From: JAGVSZ01 sp019137045
GTDB lineage: Bacteria; Pseudomonadota; Gammaproteobacteria; Burkholderiales; SG8-39
Length of the DNA: 64,000 nt
Reading direction: 5' to 3'
Assembly (NCBI GenBank): GCA_046347635.1
Contig: JAXMFT010000003.1
Location: 319,198-383,197 of the forward strand
Positions 1 through 8,697 of the stretch are shown piece by piece; position 1 is the first letter of the stretch, and each line of letters starts with the position of its first letter. The position numbers and the translations under genes were made by a program. Below the pieces are notes generated by a model that searched no databases, had not been told where the DNA came from, and saw only the letters and a program-made list of their open reading frames with translations.

Positions 1-191
1 ACGACGTTGCCGATCGCGTCGAGCCGTGCGCTCATCCCCGCCGCGCGCATCCAGCCGAGCACCAAGTCGTTCGCGGCCTGTTGCTCCCGCGACAGGAACA
101 CGCGCGTCAGGCCGCCCTCCAGCTCCGACAGGCGCCCGAGCGCCGCGCAGTGGTCCCAGATGCGCTGCGCGTCCGGCATCGCGGCGCTCAT
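1..191 (-). CDS. allC: allantoate amidohydrolase (M20 family), N-terminal fragment
   Basis: Reading leftwards from the ATG at 191, the first 63 residues start MSAAMPDAQRIWDHC and contain the family's N-terminal pattern, including SREQQAANDLV, GWMRAAGM and RLDAIGNV. The gene runs off the left edge of the window. M20 amidohydrolases of this group hydrolyse allantoate, or other N-carbamoyl compounds, using a two-metal site. None of the metal ligands lie in the visible part, so the exact substrate is inferred from context: it starts 11 bases after the stop of a GntR regulator on the same strand and faces uraD/uraH, which gives a purine-ureide pathway. A second M20 enzyme at 11788-13056 is likelier to serve pyrimidine breakdown. 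Confidence 0.75.
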   Translation of the reverse strand, partial: MSAAMPDAQRIWDHCAALGRLSELEGGLTRVFLSREQQAANDLVLGWMRAAGMSARLDAIGNV

Positions 192-201
192 CGCGACCGC
201 C

Positions 202-921
202 TCACGCCTTCGCGGCCGCGAGCGCCGACCGGAGGTCGACCGCCGCCGGCTCGTCCGCGCGCAGCGCGAGGCTCCGCTCCACGTGCTCGAGGTGCTCGAG
301 CATCAGCGCCACCGCGCGCTTCGCGTCGCGGCGCTCGAAGCAGCGCACGAGCTCGGCGTGCTCTTCGGCGGAGCAGACCGAGGCCGACGCGGTCTGGTAC
401 AGCAGCGTGATCAGCGAGGTGCGCGAGACCAGCTCGCGCAGCAGGTCCGCGACCACCGCGTTGCCCGCCAGCTGCGCGACGAGCACGTGGAACTCGCCCA
501 GCAGGCGCGAGCGCGCCCAGAGGTCGTTGGCGGCCACCGCCTCGCGCTCGGCCGCGACGTGCGCGCGAACCGCCGCGAGCTGGGCGGCCGCCGGCGCGCG
601 CGCGAACTCGGCCACCACCGCGCGCTCGAGGATGCGGCGCGCCGCGAACACCTCGCGCGCCTCGCGCACCGTGGGCTGCGCCACGAACGCGCCGCGCGCG
701 GGCAGCAGCGTCACCAGCCTGAGCTGGGCGAGCTGGAACAGCGCCTCGCGCACCTTGGTGCGGCTCACGCCGAACGCCTCGCCGAGGCTCTCCTCGCCGA
801 GCTTGGTGCCGGGCGGGAGGCGGTGCTCGGTGATCGCCGCGGTGACGCGGCGCACGATCTCGTCGGTGGTCGTGCGCCGCGCCCGGCGGGGGCCGGCGGC
901 GGGGGCGGAGGGGCGGGGCAT
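202..921 (-). CDS. GntR-family (FCD) transcriptional regulator
   Basis: This 239-residue protein has the FadR-subfamily layout. An N-terminal winged HTH spans about residues 15-80, with the typical LGEESLGEAFGVSRTKVREAL recognition stretch. An alpha-helical FCD ligand domain spans about 85-230 and has the metal/effector histidine-type motifs EFHVLVAQLAGN and EEHAELVRCFERRD. The ATG at 921 gives the normal family length. The gene is divergent from uraD and upstream of the allC-like gene. The 109-base divergent gap contains two inverted repeats of GTATAC type, so it probably controls both arms of the purine-degradation locus in response to a ureide intermediate. The ligand is not known from sequence. 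Confidence 0.9.
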   Translation of the reverse strand: MPRPSAPAAGPRRARRTTTDEIVRRVTAAITEHRLPPGTKLGEESLGEAFGVSRTKVREALFQLAQLRLVTLLPARGAFVAQPTVREAREVFAARRILERAVVAEFARAPAAAQLAAVRAHVAAEREAVAANDLWARSRLLGEFHVLVAQLAGNAVVADLLRELVSRTSLITLLYQTASASVCSAEEHAELVRCFERRDAKRAVALMLEHLEHVERSLALRADEPAAVDLRSALAAAKA

Positions 922-929
922 CGCGCGGA

Positions 930-941
930 ATTGTATACGAT
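930..941. promoter_or_regulatory. probable GntR/FCD operator beside the regulator start
   Basis: A near-perfect palindrome with the core GTATAC (attgtatacgat) lies 8 bases upstream of the GntR start codon. FCD-type GntR regulators typically bind palindromes of the form TnGTnnnACnA, so autoregulation is likely. This is inferred from the match only. Confidence 0.55.
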
Positions 942-998
942 CTGTCCGACCTTGTCCATAGGGAAGCGCGATGCGACGCGGGGCAGATGCAGCCTTGA

Positions 999-1029
999 CT
1001 GCATACATTTGGTCGGCTATCGTATGCAG
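999..1029. promoter_or_regulatory. 8-base inverted repeat just upstream of uraD
   Basis: CTGCATAC (999-1006) and its exact reverse complement GTATGCAG (1022-1029) are separated by 15 bases and end one base before the GTG start of uraD. The half-sites resemble the GTATAC palindrome at 930-941, so this looks like a second operator for the divergent GntR protein, placed to block uraD expression. Confidence 0.5.
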
Positions 1030-1030
1030 C

Positions 1031-1546
1031 GTGACGACGTCGCTCGCCCACCTGAACGCCCTCGACCGCGCCGGTTTCGTCCGGCTGCTGGGCGCGGTGT
1101 TCGAGCACTCGCCCTGGGTCGCCGAGCGCGCGTGGGAGCGGCGGCCGTTCGCCTCGATCGAGGCGCTGCACGCCGCGATGCGCGGGGCGGTCCGCGACGC
1201 GCGCGCGGACGAGCAGCTCGCCCTCATCCGCGCGCACCCCGAGCTCGCCGGCCGCGAGGCGGCGGCGGGCACGCTCACCGCCGACTCGACCTCGGAGCAG
1301 GGGCGGCTCGGCTTCACCGCCCTCAGCCGGGCGGAGGTCGAGCGCGTGGCGCGCGCGAACGCCGCGTATCGGGAGAAGTTCGGCTTCCCCTGCATCGTCG
1401 CGCTGCGCCTGCACCCCACGCGCGAATCGGTGATCGCCGAGATGGAGCGCCGCGCCGGCAGCGACCGCGCCGCCGAGCTCGCCGCGGCGCTCGACCAGAT
1501 CGGCCACATCGCGCGCGGCCGGCTCGACAAGCTCCTCACCGCCTGA
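1031..1546 (+). CDS. uraD: OHCU decarboxylase (2-oxo-4-hydroxy-4-carboxy-5-ureidoimidazoline decarboxylase)
   Basis: UraD converts OHCU to S-allantoin, the last step of urate-to-allantoin conversion. The 171-residue protein shows the family signatures FEHSPWVAERAW near the N-terminus, IRAHPELAGR (catalytic His-Pro motif), LTADSTSEQGRLGF with the SxxEQ active-site segment, and the YREKFGFPCIV block. The in-frame ATG at 971 would add 20 residues unlike the family and would span the inverted repeat at 999-1029. The GTG at 1031 (VTTSLAHLNALD) matches the usual start. uraH follows 12 bases later, so the two are probably cotranscribed. No xanthine or urate oxidase gene is in view. Confidence 0.93.
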   Translation: MTTSLAHLNALDRAGFVRLLGAVFEHSPWVAERAWERRPFASIEALHAAMRGAVRDARADEQLALIRAHPELAGREAAAGTLTADSTSEQGRLGFTALSRAEVERVARANAAYREKFGFPCIVALRLHPTRESVIAEMERRAGSDRAAELAAALDQIGHIARGRLDKLLTA

Positions 1547-1558
1547 CTGGATTTGCCC

Positions 1559-1912
1559 ATGGGCCGACTCTCGACGCACGTCCTCGACACCGTCAGCGGC
1601 ACGCCCGCCGCCGGCATGAAGATCGAGTTCGCGGTGATGGAGCACGGGCGGCGCACGACGCTGAAGACCGTGCACACCAACGCCGACGGCCGCACCGACG
1701 AGCCGGTGATGGCCGGCGCGGCGATGCGCACCGGCGAGTTCGAGCTCGTCTTCCACGTCGCGGACTACTTCCGCAGCAGAGGCGTCGCGCTCCCCGACCC
1801 GCCGTTCCTCGACCGCGTGCCGATCCGCTTCGGCATCGCGGATGCGTCGGGCCACTATCACGTCCCGCTCCTCTGCACGCCCTGGAGCTACGGCACCTAT
1901 CGCGGCAGCTGA
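1559..1912 (+). CDS. uraH: 5-hydroxyisourate hydrolase (transthyretin-like)
   Basis: UraH hydrolyses 5-hydroxyisourate to OHCU, immediately before UraD. The 117-residue protein has every catalytic signature of the family: His in LSTHVLDT, Arg in NADGRTDEP, His in GHYHVPLL, and the C-terminal tetrapeptide YRGS, which carries the active-site Ser and distinguishes HIUases from true transthyretin. I take the ATG at 1559 ([10 protein letters not shown]) over the TTG at 1553. It lies 12 bases after uraD and is probably in the same operon under the GntR regulator. Compare the degenerate paralog at 2985-3341. Confidence 0.95.
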   Translation: MGRLSTHVLDTVSGTPAAGMKIEFAVMEHGRRTTLKTVHTNADGRTDEPVMAGAAMRTGEFELVFHVADYFRSRGVALPDPPFLDRVPIRFGIADASGHYHVPLLCTPWSYGTYRGS

Positions 1913-1947
1913 GCGGCGCGCCGGCGCGCGCCGGTTAGAATCGCGGC

Positions 1948-2961
1948 GTGAGCGCCCCATTCGTCCGCCGCCGCGCCCTCCTCGCCTCTGCCGCGGCGGT
2001 CGCGCTCGGCGCGTGCGGGCGCTGGAAGTCGCAGGCGCCCGAGCGCGGCCCGGTCGCCGCGATGTTCCCCGGGCGCGTCGACGACGGCGGATTCATGGAG
2101 TCGGGCTACCGCGGTCTCCTGCGCATCCGCGACGAGCTGCGGCTGCCGATCGAGTACGTCGCCGAGGTCGCGCCGGACGACGAGGCGATGAAGGCCGCGC
2201 TGCGCAAGCTGGCCGATTCCGACGCGAAGCTCGTGATCGCCCACGGCGGGCAGGCGGCCGCGGCGGTGCAGCGCGTCGCGTGGGAGTTCCCGGACCAGCG
2301 CTTCGCGTCGATCCAGGGCCACCTCACCCGGCCCAACCTCGCGGTGTACGAGGTGCTGCAGGAGCAGTCGGCCTGGCTCGCCGGCGCCGCCGCCGGGCTG
2401 CTCACGCGCTCGAACGTCGTCGGGCACATGTCGGGGCTGCGCGTCCGGCCCGGCCTCAAGGGGCGCGCCGCGTTCGCGGCGGGGCTCGCGCACACCAACC
2501 CGCGCGCGCGGCTCCTCACCAGCTTCTCCGGGACCCAGGACGACGCGGCCGTCGCGCAGCGCATCGCGCTCGCGCAGATCGACGCCGGGGCGGACCTCAT
2601 CTTCACCATGCTGAACGCCGGTCGCGCCGGGGCGATCGCGGCCTGCCGCGAGCGCGGCGTCAGGCAGATCGGCAACGTCCGCGACTGGGTGGCGGCGATG
2701 CCCGACGTGTTCGTCGCGAGCGCGGTCGCCGACGCGGGGTTCGCGGTGTTCCAGTCCGGGCGGGACCTGAGCGACAACCTCTACAAGGGCGACCTCGTGA
2801 AGCGCTTCGGGATGCGCTACCCCGAGGCAGTGCGGCTCGCGCTCGCCGCGGGCGTGCCGCAGCCGGTGGCCGCGCGCGTCGCCGACCTCGGGCGCGAGAT
2901 GGCGGCGGGCGGCATCGCGATCCCCGAGACCTACTCGGGCCCCGAATTCATGCCGGCCTGA
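1948..2961 (+). CDS. BMP/PnrA-family substrate-binding lipoprotein
   Basis: This 337-residue protein has a signal sequence ending in a lipobox (VALGAC, Cys about residue 23) and a periplasmic-binding fold of the basic-membrane-protein (Med/PnrA) family: DDGGFMESGYRG, IAHGGQ, FASIQGH and SDNLYKGDLVKRF are typical segments. Relatives bind nucleosides or purine derivatives for ABC import. No permease or ATPase gene is adjacent, so either the transporter lies elsewhere or the protein has a sensing or binding role. Its position between uraH and a second HIUase-like gene suggests a purine-related ligand (inference). The start is GTG. Confidence 0.82.
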   Translation: MSAPFVRRRALLASAAAVALGACGRWKSQAPERGPVAAMFPGRVDDGGFMESGYRGLLRIRDELRLPIEYVAEVAPDDEAMKAALRKLADSDAKLVIAHGGQAAAAVQRVAWEFPDQRFASIQGHLTRPNLAVYEVLQEQSAWLAGAAAGLLTRSNVVGHMSGLRVRPGLKGRAAFAAGLAHTNPRARLLTSFSGTQDDAAVAQRIALAQIDAGADLIFTMLNAGRAGAIAACRERGVRQIGNVRDWVAAMPDVFVASAVADAGFAVFQSGRDLSDNLYKGDLVKRFGMRYPEAVRLALAAGVPQPVAARVADLGREMAAGGIAIPETYSGPEFMPA

Positions 2962-2984
2962 GCCGCCGGAGCCGGAGGAAGCCC

Positions 2985-3341
2985 ATGACAGCCGGTGGCG
3001 TCTCCATCCACGTCGTGGACGTGTCGCGCGGCGTGGTCGCCGCGTGGATGCGGGTCGAGGTCTACCAGCTCGATCCCGCGCGCCGGCTGGTCACGAGCGG
3101 CATCGTCAGCGCGAAGGGCCTGGTCGAGGAGCCGGCGCTCGCCCGGCGCTTCGTGCCCGGCTACTACGAGGCGGTGTTCCACGTCGGCGCGTTCTACCGC
3201 GCGGTCGGCATCGAGCTGCCGAGAGTGCCCTTCCTGGACGTCGTCACCTACCGCTTCGGGATCTCCGACCCCGAGCAGCACTACCACCTGCCGATGAAGG
3301 TCACGCCGTGGGGCTACTCGTGCTTCCGCGGCGGCGCGTGA
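2985..3341 (+). CDS. degenerate HIU hydrolase/transthyretin-like paralog
   Basis: This 118-residue protein aligns along its whole length with UraH (VSIHVVDVSRG, YEAVFHVGAFYR, QHYHLPMKVTPWGYS). It retains the His near residue 9 and the HYH near residue 100. However, the catalytic Arg of the DGRTDEP motif is replaced (KGLVEEP), and the C-terminal YRGS tetrapeptide reads FRGGA, so the Ser is lost. It is therefore unlikely to be a normal HIUase. It follows the BMP lipoprotein gene by 23 bases, with a strong GGAGGAAG ribosome site. It may act on another ureide or bind one; the function is unknown. Confidence 0.8.
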   Translation: MTAGGVSIHVVDVSRGVVAAWMRVEVYQLDPARRLVTSGIVSAKGLVEEPALARRFVPGYYEAVFHVGAFYRAVGIELPRVPFLDVVTYRFGISDPEQHYHLPMKVTPWGYSCFRGGA

Positions 3342-3411
3342 CGCCGCCGCGCCGGCCGCGGCGTGAGGTCGCGCACAGGCGCGCGCCGGCCGACCGCCCG
3401 CCCCGGCGCGC

Positions 3412-4596
3412 ATGATGCGCCCGGACCTCGGCGCCGCCGCCGCGCTGCACGGCGTGATGGTGCTCAGCATGGCGGCGACCCTCTCGATCCCGGTGCTCGC
3501 CCCGGCGATCGCCGCCGAGACCGGGCTCGCCCCCTCGCTGGTGGGCGCGTACTCGTTCCTCACCTGGAGCGCGGCGATGCTCGCGTCGAGCGTCGCCGGA
3601 ACGCTGATCGCGATCTTCGGCCCGGTGCGCGTGGTGCAGTTCTCGCTCGCGCTCAGCGCGGCGGGCGTGGGCGCGGGCGCGAGCGGCGCGCTCATCGCCC
3701 TCGCGCTCGCCCCGCTCTTCCTCGGGCTCGGCGCCGGGGTGGAGACGCCGGCGAGCTCCGAGATCCTCGCGCGCGTGACTCGTCCCGAGCGCCGCGCGTT
3801 CATCTTCTCGCTCAAGCAGACCGGCGTGCAGCTCGGCGGGATCGCGGCGGGCGTCGCCTTTCCGGCGACGGTCGCGACCATCGGCTGGCGCGGCGGGCTG
3901 GGGGTGCTCGCGGTCCTCCTCCTCGCCTACGCGGTCGCGCTCGAGCCGATGCGCCGGCGCCTCGCCCGGGGCCACGCGCCGCAGCGCCCCGCGCGCAATG
4001 CCGGGCCGGCGATCGCCGACGTGCTGCGCTCGCCGACGCTGCGTACGCTTTCCATCGCCTCGTTCGCATTCCACGCGATGCAGGTGTGCCTCAACACCTT
4101 CCTCGTGACGTTCCTCGTGACCCAGCACGGCCATTCGCTCGCGCTCGCCGGGCTGCTGCTCAGCGTCGCCCAGCTCGGCGGCTTCGCCGGGCGCCTCGGC
4201 TTCGGCCTGATGGCCGGGCCGCGCCTGCCGGTGCTGCCGCTCCTCGTGGCGATCGGCTTCGGGATGACGGCGTGCGCCCTCGCGCTCGGCCTCGCGGCGG
4301 GCGCGCTGCACGTGACCGCGCTCGGCGCCCTGTGCTTCCTCTTCGGACTGACCGCGGCCGGCTGGAACGGGGTCTTCCTCGCCGAGATCGCGCGCGAAGC
4401 GCCGCCGGGTCAGATCGCGCGGGTCACCGGCGGGGTGATGGTCACCGCGTACGCCGGCCTGATCCTCGGCCCGGTCGCGTTCGCCGCGGCGGCCGCCGCG
4501 CTCACCTTCGGCGCGGGCTTCGTCGCGCTCGCCGCCGCGACCGCCGCCGGCTCGGCCGCGCTCGCGCGCGCCCGGCGCCCGCCGCGGCCGGTATGA
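3412..4596 (+). CDS. MFS transporter
   Basis: This 394-residue, very hydrophobic protein has about 12 predicted transmembrane segments in two six-helix halves joined by a basic cytoplasmic loop (around [12 protein letters not shown]). Major-facilitator features include the [17 protein letters not shown] loop after TM4. It belongs to the CynX/NarK-like anion carriers by general look, but the substrate cannot be told from sequence. Its position directly downstream of the ureide genes makes a purine-breakdown intermediate possible. Two consecutive ATG codons open the frame. yajQ starts 29 bases downstream. Confidence 0.8.
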   Translation: MMRPDLGAAAALHGVMVLSMAATLSIPVLAPAIAAETGLAPSLVGAYSFLTWSAAMLASSVAGTLIAIFGPVRVVQFSLALSAAGVGAGASGALIALALAPLFLGLGAGVETPASSEILARVTRPERRAFIFSLKQTGVQLGGIAAGVAFPATVATIGWRGGLGVLAVLLLAYAVALEPMRRRLARGHAPQRPARNAGPAIADVLRSPTLRTLSIASFAFHAMQVCLNTFLVTFLVTQHGHSLALAGLLLSVAQLGGFAGRLGFGLMAGPRLPVLPLLVAIGFGMTACALALGLAAGALHVTALGALCFLFGLTAAGWNGVFLAEIAREAPPGQIARVTGGVMVTAYAGLILGPVAFAAAAAALTFGAGFVALAAATAAGSAALARARRPPRPV

Positions 4597-4625
4597 TCGC
4601 GCTCCACCACTCCGGATCCCCCGCC

Positions 4626-5111
4626 ATGCCATCGTTCGACATCACCTCCGAAGTCAACCGCGTCGAGCTCAGGAACGCCGTCGAGCAGGCGAACAAGGAG
4701 ATCCAGAACCGGTTCGACTTCAAGGGCTCGGACGCGCGCATCGAGCAGGCGGAGCTCGCGCTCGCCGTCTACGCCGACGACGACTTCAAGCTGAAGCAGG
4801 TCATGGACGTGTTCACCGGCAAGTGCGCGAAGCGCGGCGTCGACGTGCGCGCGCTCGACCCCGGGGCGGTCGAGAAGATCTCCGGCAACAAGGTGAAGCA
4901 GGCGGTCGCGGTGCGCAACGGGATCGCACCGGACAGAGCGAAGGCGATCGTGCAGCTGCTGAAGGATGCGAAGCTCAAGGTCCAGGCGTCGATCCAGGGG
5001 CCCGCGGTGCGCGTCTCCGGCGCGAAGAAGGACGACCTGCAGGCGGCGATCCAGCTCGTGCGGAAGTCGGTCGCCGACCTCCCGCTGCAGTTCGGCAATT
5101 TCCGCGACTGA
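4626..5111 (+). CDS. yajQ: YajQ-family nucleotide-binding protein
   Basis: This 161-residue protein has the full UPF0234 length and the opening [10 protein letters not shown] followed by [29 protein letters not shown] and a C-terminal [10 protein letters not shown]. The family has two ferredoxin-like domains. In Xanthomonas and Pseudomonas it binds cyclic-di-GMP and modulates LysR regulators; in other hosts the role is less clear. The ATG at 4626 gives the exact family start; an upstream in-frame ATG near 4593 would add an unrelated extension. No partner regulator is adjacent. Confidence 0.95.
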   Translation: MPSFDITSEVNRVELRNAVEQANKEIQNRFDFKGSDARIEQAELALAVYADDDFKLKQVMDVFTGKCAKRGVDVRALDPGAVEKISGNKVKQAVAVRNGIAPDRAKAIVQLLKDAKLKVQASIQGPAVRVSGAKKDDLQAAIQLVRKSVADLPLQFGNFRD

Positions 5112-5119
5112 GCGGTCGC

Positions 5120-5824
5120 TCAGCCGGCGAGGCCCTCGGCCCAGCGGTCGTAGAGCCGGTCGGCGATCGCGTTGAGCGCGCGCACGCGCCCCTCGATCTC
5201 CACCTCCATCTCGGCGCCCGTCTGCACCGACGGGCCGCGGCTCTGCGCGAGCTCCTCCGCCGAGTCCGCCGCCCACGTGCGGATCATCGCGGCGGTCATC
5301 TCGACGTGGCACTGCAGCGCGAGGTGCCGGTCGAGGACGAACGCCTGGTTCGCGCAGTAGGGGCTCGCGGCGATCCGCGTCGCGCCCTCGGGAATCGTGA
5401 ACGTCTCGCCGTGCCAGTGGAACGAGAGGAATTCGGTGGTCGCGCCGAACCATTGCCGTGCGGCCGGATCGTCGCAGACGCGGACCGTGCCCCACCCGAT
5501 CTCCTTGACCGGGTTGCGCGTGACCGCGCCGCCGAGCGCCTTCGACATGAGCTGGCCGCCGAGGCAGTGCCCCAGGACGGGAATGCGCGCCGCGACGGCC
5601 GCGCGCACGAGCGCGAGCGTCGGGGCGATCCACGGCAGCGGGTCGTTCACGCTCATCGGGCCGCCCATCAGCACGATCCCGGCGAAGGCGCGCGGGTCGG
5701 CGGGGACCGGCTCGCCCTCGCTCGTGGCGTACAGCCGCCACGGCACCCCGCGGGCGTCGAGGTAGGCGGAAAAATACCCTGGACCCTCGGTGGGGCTATG
5801 ACGGAAGATGGCGACGGGCTTCAT
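5120..5824 (-). CDS. class I glutamine amidotransferase (GMP-synthase-like)
   Basis: This 234-residue stand-alone GATase-1 domain has a nucleophile elbow GHCLGGQ (Cys about residue 92), the oxyanion-strand motif GGPMSVND, and the CHVEM segment carrying the catalytic His-x-Glu pair. Such proteins hydrolyse glutamine and pass ammonia to an unknown acceptor; some act on gamma-glutamyl compounds (the PuuD-like group). It converges with yajQ (8 bases apart) and is divergent from the aspartic protease, with 14 bases between the two start codons. The specific substrate is undetermined. Confidence 0.85.
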   Translation of the reverse strand: MKPVAIFRHSPTEGPGYFSAYLDARGVPWRLYATSEGEPVPADPRAFAGIVLMGGPMSVNDPLPWIAPTLALVRAAVAARIPVLGHCLGGQLMSKALGGAVTRNPVKEIGWGTVRVCDDPAARQWFGATTEFLSFHWHGETFTIPEGATRIAASPYCANQAFVLDRHLALQCHVEMTAAMIRTWAADSAEELAQSRGPSVQTGAEMEVEIEGRVRALNAIADRLYDRWAEGLAG

Positions 5825-5838
5825 GGCGGCGAGCGACG

Positions 5839-6480
5839 ATGCGGCTGGCGAATTCTAGTGCGATCCTGATCCTGGCCTGCGCGGCGGCCGGCCCGGCCGC
5901 CGCCACGAGCGTGAACGTCGTCGGCCTCTTCGGCCAGAGGGCGGTCGTCTCGATCGACGGCGGACAGCCGCGCACCCTCAGCGTCGGCCAGCGGACGCCC
6001 GAGGGCGTCGTCCTTCTCGCGGTCGGCTCCGACGGCGCGACGCTCGAGATCGACGGCCGGCGCCGCACGCTCGCGATGGGCCAGGCGTACTCGGGCCGGG
6101 CGAGCGGCGGCAACGCGCGCACCGTCCTCAAGGCCGACGGTCAGGGCCACTTCATCGCCGAGGGCCAGGTGAACGGGGCCGCCGTCCGGTTCCTCGTCGA
6201 CACCGGGGCGACGCTGATCGCCCTGCCCGCGGCGGACGCAAAGCGGATGGGCGTGAGCTACCTCAACGCCCCGCGCGGGATGGTGGGCACCGCGAACGGC
6301 AGCGCGACCGCGTACAAGGTCAAGCTCGACAGCGTCCGGGTGGGCGAGATCACCATCAACAACGTCGACGCCGTCGTGCTGGAGGGCGGGCTCGCGATCC
6401 CGCTCCTCGGCATGAGCTTTCTCAACCGCACCGAGATGAAGCGCGAGGGCGAGACGATGGTCCTCGTGAAGCGCTTCTGA
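5839..6480 (+). CDS. periplasmic retropepsin-like aspartic protease (TIGR02281-type)
   Basis: This 213-residue protein has a signal peptide (about residues 1-22, ending AAAT), an SH3-like or beta-rich N-terminal part, and a single retroviral-type aspartyl protease domain (about 95-213) with the catalytic FLVDTGAT motif near residue 117 and the hydrophobic closing segment LLGMSFLNR. One domain carries one catalytic Asp, so it should act as a dimer. Bacterial relatives are exported or membrane-tethered; the substrate is unknown. The gene ends just before a GC-rich hairpin shared with the convergent folE2. Confidence 0.85.
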   Translation: MRLANSSAILILACAAAGPAAATSVNVVGLFGQRAVVSIDGGQPRTLSVGQRTPEGVVLLAVGSDGATLEIDGRRRTLAMGQAYSGRASGGNARTVLKADGQGHFIAEGQVNGAAVRFLVDTGATLIALPAADAKRMGVSYLNAPRGMVGTANGSATAYKVKLDSVRVGEITINNVDAVVLEGGLAIPLLGMSFLNRTEMKREGETMVLVKRF

Positions 6481-6486
6481 CCCCGG

Positions 6487-6514
6487 CACGGCCGCGCCGT
6501 GCAGCGCGGCCGTG
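6487..6514. terminator. perfect 10-base stem-loop between convergent genes
   Basis: CACGGCCGCG and CGCGGCCGTG flank an 8-base loop between the stop codons of the aspartic protease gene and folE2. There is no T tract on either strand, so this is either a weak bidirectional terminator or an RNA-stabilising hairpin. Confidence 0.4.
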
Positions 6515-6578
6515 AGGCCCGCGAGGACCGCCGCGCCGGTGCGAACGCCTCGCCCGCACGGCGGCCGGCGCCGCGCGC

Positions 6579-7391
6579 TCACCCGCGCGTCTTGTCGCGC
6601 TCGATCAGCGCGTACGCGGAGTGGTTGTGGATGGACTCGAAGTTCTCCGACTCCACGCGGTACCACTCGATGCGCTCGTCGCCGTTGAGGCGCGCCGCGA
6701 CGTCGCGCACCATGTCCTCGACGAACTTCGGGTTGTCGTAGGCGCGCTCGGTCACGAACTTCTCGTCCGGGCGCTTGAGCAGGCCGTAGAGCTGGCACGA
6801 GGCCTCCTCCTCGGCGTAGCCGATGAGGTCCTCGATCCACACGAAGCCGCGCGTGCGCGCCTCGATCGTCACGTGCGAGCGCTGGTTGTGGGCGCCGTAG
6901 TCCGAGATCTCCTTCGAGCACGGGCACAGGCTCGTCACCGGCACCACCACCTTCATCGTGAAGGTCTGGCGGCCGCGCGCGATCTCGCCCGCGAACGTGA
7001 CCTCGTAGTCGATCAGGCTCTGCACGCCCGAGACCGGCGCGGCCTTGTTGACGAAGTACGGGAACGCCATGGAGACGTGGCCGGTCTCGGCCTCCAGCCG
7101 CCCGACCATCTCGCCCAGCATCGCCTTGAAGCTGTCGACCGAGATCTCGCGCTCGTGCGCGTTGAGGATCTCGACGAAGCGCGACATGTGGGTGCCCTTG
7201 AACTGGTGCGGCAGGCCCACGTACATGTTGAAGGTCGCGACCGTGTGCTGCACGCCGCCGCTGCGCTCGGCCACCTTGATCGGGTGGCGGATCGCCTTGA
7301 TGCCGACCCGGTCGATGGCGAGCCGCCGCGTGTCGGCCGAGGCCTGCACGTCGGGGATCGGCTGGTTGACGCCGGGGTCGCGGATGTTCAT
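6579..7391 (-). CDS. folE2: GTP cyclohydrolase I type IB
   Basis: FolE2 makes 7,8-dihydroneopterin triphosphate from GTP at the start of folate (and queuosine) synthesis, and works with metals other than zinc. The 270-residue protein has the family's hallmark metal/substrate segment [18 protein letters not shown], as well as GTHMSRFVE and the C-terminal [10 protein letters not shown]. The ATG at 7391 ([16 protein letters not shown]) is the normal start. The gene is divergent from a MetE-like gene and monocistronic here. Two other folate-related genes (folA, folK) lie elsewhere in the window, not linked. Confidence 0.95.
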   Translation of the reverse strand: MNIRDPGVNQPIPDVQASADTRRLAIDRVGIKAIRHPIKVAERSGGVQHTVATFNMYVGLPHQFKGTHMSRFVEILNAHEREISVDSFKAMLGEMVGRLEAETGHVSMAFPYFVNKAAPVSGVQSLIDYEVTFAGEIARGRQTFTMKVVVPVTSLCPCSKEISDYGAHNQRSHVTIEARTRGFVWIEDLIGYAEEEASCQLYGLLKRPDEKFVTERAYDNPKFVEDMVRDVAARLNGDERIEWYRVESENFESIHNHSAYALIERDKTRG

Positions 7392-7524
7392 CGGGAGCCT
7401 TTCGCCGGGCGCCGCGCCCGGAGGGAGCCTACGGCAGGATTCTAGCATCCGGGTACCCCCCTTCGTTGCCGCGAACGATGCTTAAATGACGCTCCGGCAC
7501 GCACTTGCTTCGAGGGACCCCGGC

Positions 7525-8697
7525 ATGAAGCGCAGCACCGATCGCATCCTGACGACGCACGTGGGCAGCCTCCCGCGCCCGCGCGACCTGCTGGACATGA
7601 CGTTCGCGCGCGACCGCGGCGAGCGGTGCGACGAGCGCGCGTACGAGCGCCGCCTGAAGGAGGCGGTGGAGGAGGTCGTGGCCGCCCAGGCGCGCGCCGG
7701 CCTGGACGTCGTGGACGACGGCGAGTTCGGCAAGGCCGGCTTCATGCACTACGTGAACCGGCGCCTCGCGGGCTTCGAGCCGGACGCGCGCCCGGCGCGC
7801 GGCAACCCGTTCGCCGACTCGCGCGAATTCCGGGCCTTCCCCGAGTACTACACGGCGGCCGGTCTCGGCACCTCGGGCCCGGCGGCGCGCGCGCCGCGGC
7901 TCACCTGCACCGGCCCGATCACCTACAAGGGGCACGCGGAGCTCCAGCGCGACATCGCGAACCTCGAGCGCGCGCTCGCGGGCGCCGACGTCGCCGAAGC
8001 GTTCATGCCCGCGGTCTCCCCGTCGAACGTCGAGGAGTGGCAGGCCAACGCCTACTACGCCACGAGCGAGGAGTTCGTGGCCGCGATCGCCGAGGCGATG
8101 CGCGAGGAGTACCGGGCGATCGTGGACGCGGGCCTCGTCCTGCAGATCGACGACCCGCGCATGCTCACCTACTACAACGTGACGCCGGGGGCGACGGTGG
8201 CCGACTGCCGGCGCTGGGCGGAGCGCCGCGTCGAGACGCTCAACCACGCGCTGCGCGGCCTGCCGCGCGACCGCATCCGCTTCCACACCTGCTACGGCAT
8301 CAACATCGGCCCGCGCGTGCACGACATGGCGCTGCAGGACATGGTGGACGTGATGCTCAAGGTGAACGCCGGCGCGTACTCCTTCGAGGCGGCCAACCCG
8401 CGCCACGAGCACGAGTGGCGGGTGTGGCGCGAGGTGAAGCTGCCCGACGGCGCGCTGCTCATCCCCGGCGTCATCACCCATTCGAGCGTCATGGTCGAGC
8501 ACCCGGAAGCGGTGGCCGACCGCATCGTGCGCTTCGCCGAAGCGGTGGGCCGCGAGAACGTCATCGCCGGCGCCGACTGCGGCTTCGGCACGTTCGCCGG
8601 GTCCGAGGAGATCCACGAGCGCATCGTCTGGGCGAAGTTCGAGGCGCTCGCGCAGGGCGCGGCGCTGGCGAGCGCCCGGCTCTGGGGCCGCGCCTAG
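7525..8697 (+). CDS. cobalamin-independent methionine synthase II-like protein (MetE C-terminal family)
   Basis: This 390-residue TIM-barrel protein resembles the catalytic half of Met[12 protein letters not shown] at the N-terminus, [10 protein letters not shown], a zinc-ligand candidate His/Cys in [13 protein letters not shown], and the C-terminal [12 protein letters not shown] containing the expected Cys ligand. The N-terminal half of full MetE is missing, as in the archaeal-type or xenobiotic-associated relatives, so the methyl donor and acceptor are uncertain. I use the ATG at 7525; an in-frame ATG at 7486 would add 13 residues. Its TAG stop overlaps the stop of convergent dxs in a shared CTAG. 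Confidence 0.85.
   Translation: MKRSTDRILTTHVGSLPRPRDLLDMTFARDRGERCDERAYERRLKEAVEEVVAAQARAGLDVVDDGEFGKAGFMHYVNRRLAGFEPDARPARGNPFADSREFRAFPEYYTAAGLGTSGPAARAPRLTCTGPITYKGHAELQRDIANLERALAGADVAEAFMPAVSPSNVEEWQANAYYATSEEFVAAIAEAMREEYRAIVDAGLVLQIDDPRMLTYYNVTPGATVADCRRWAERRVETLNHALRGLPRDRIRFHTCYGINIGPRVHDMALQDMVDVMLKVNAGAYSFEAANPRHEHEWRVWREVKLPDGALLIPGVITHSSVMVEHPEAVADRIVRFAEAVGRENVIAGADCGFGTFAGSEEIHERIVWAKFEALAQGAALASARLWGRA

Noticed and set aside
1912..1936. GC palindrome between uraH and the BMP gene as a terminator
   Set aside because: The self-complementary GGCGCGCC/GGCGCGCGCC run is simple alternating GC sequence without a T tract, and the following gene is close and in the same direction.
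188..1960. Long minus-strand open frames covering 0.2-1.9 kb
   Set aside because: Only the 202-921 part encodes a recognisable protein. The rest is out-of-frame reading opposite uraD and uraH, which have clear family motifs.
7392..7524. Riboswitch or attenuator upstream of the MetE-like gene
   Set aside because: The gap is 133 bases shared with divergent folE2. I see no SAM or cobalamin riboswitch core, nor a terminator hairpin with a T run.
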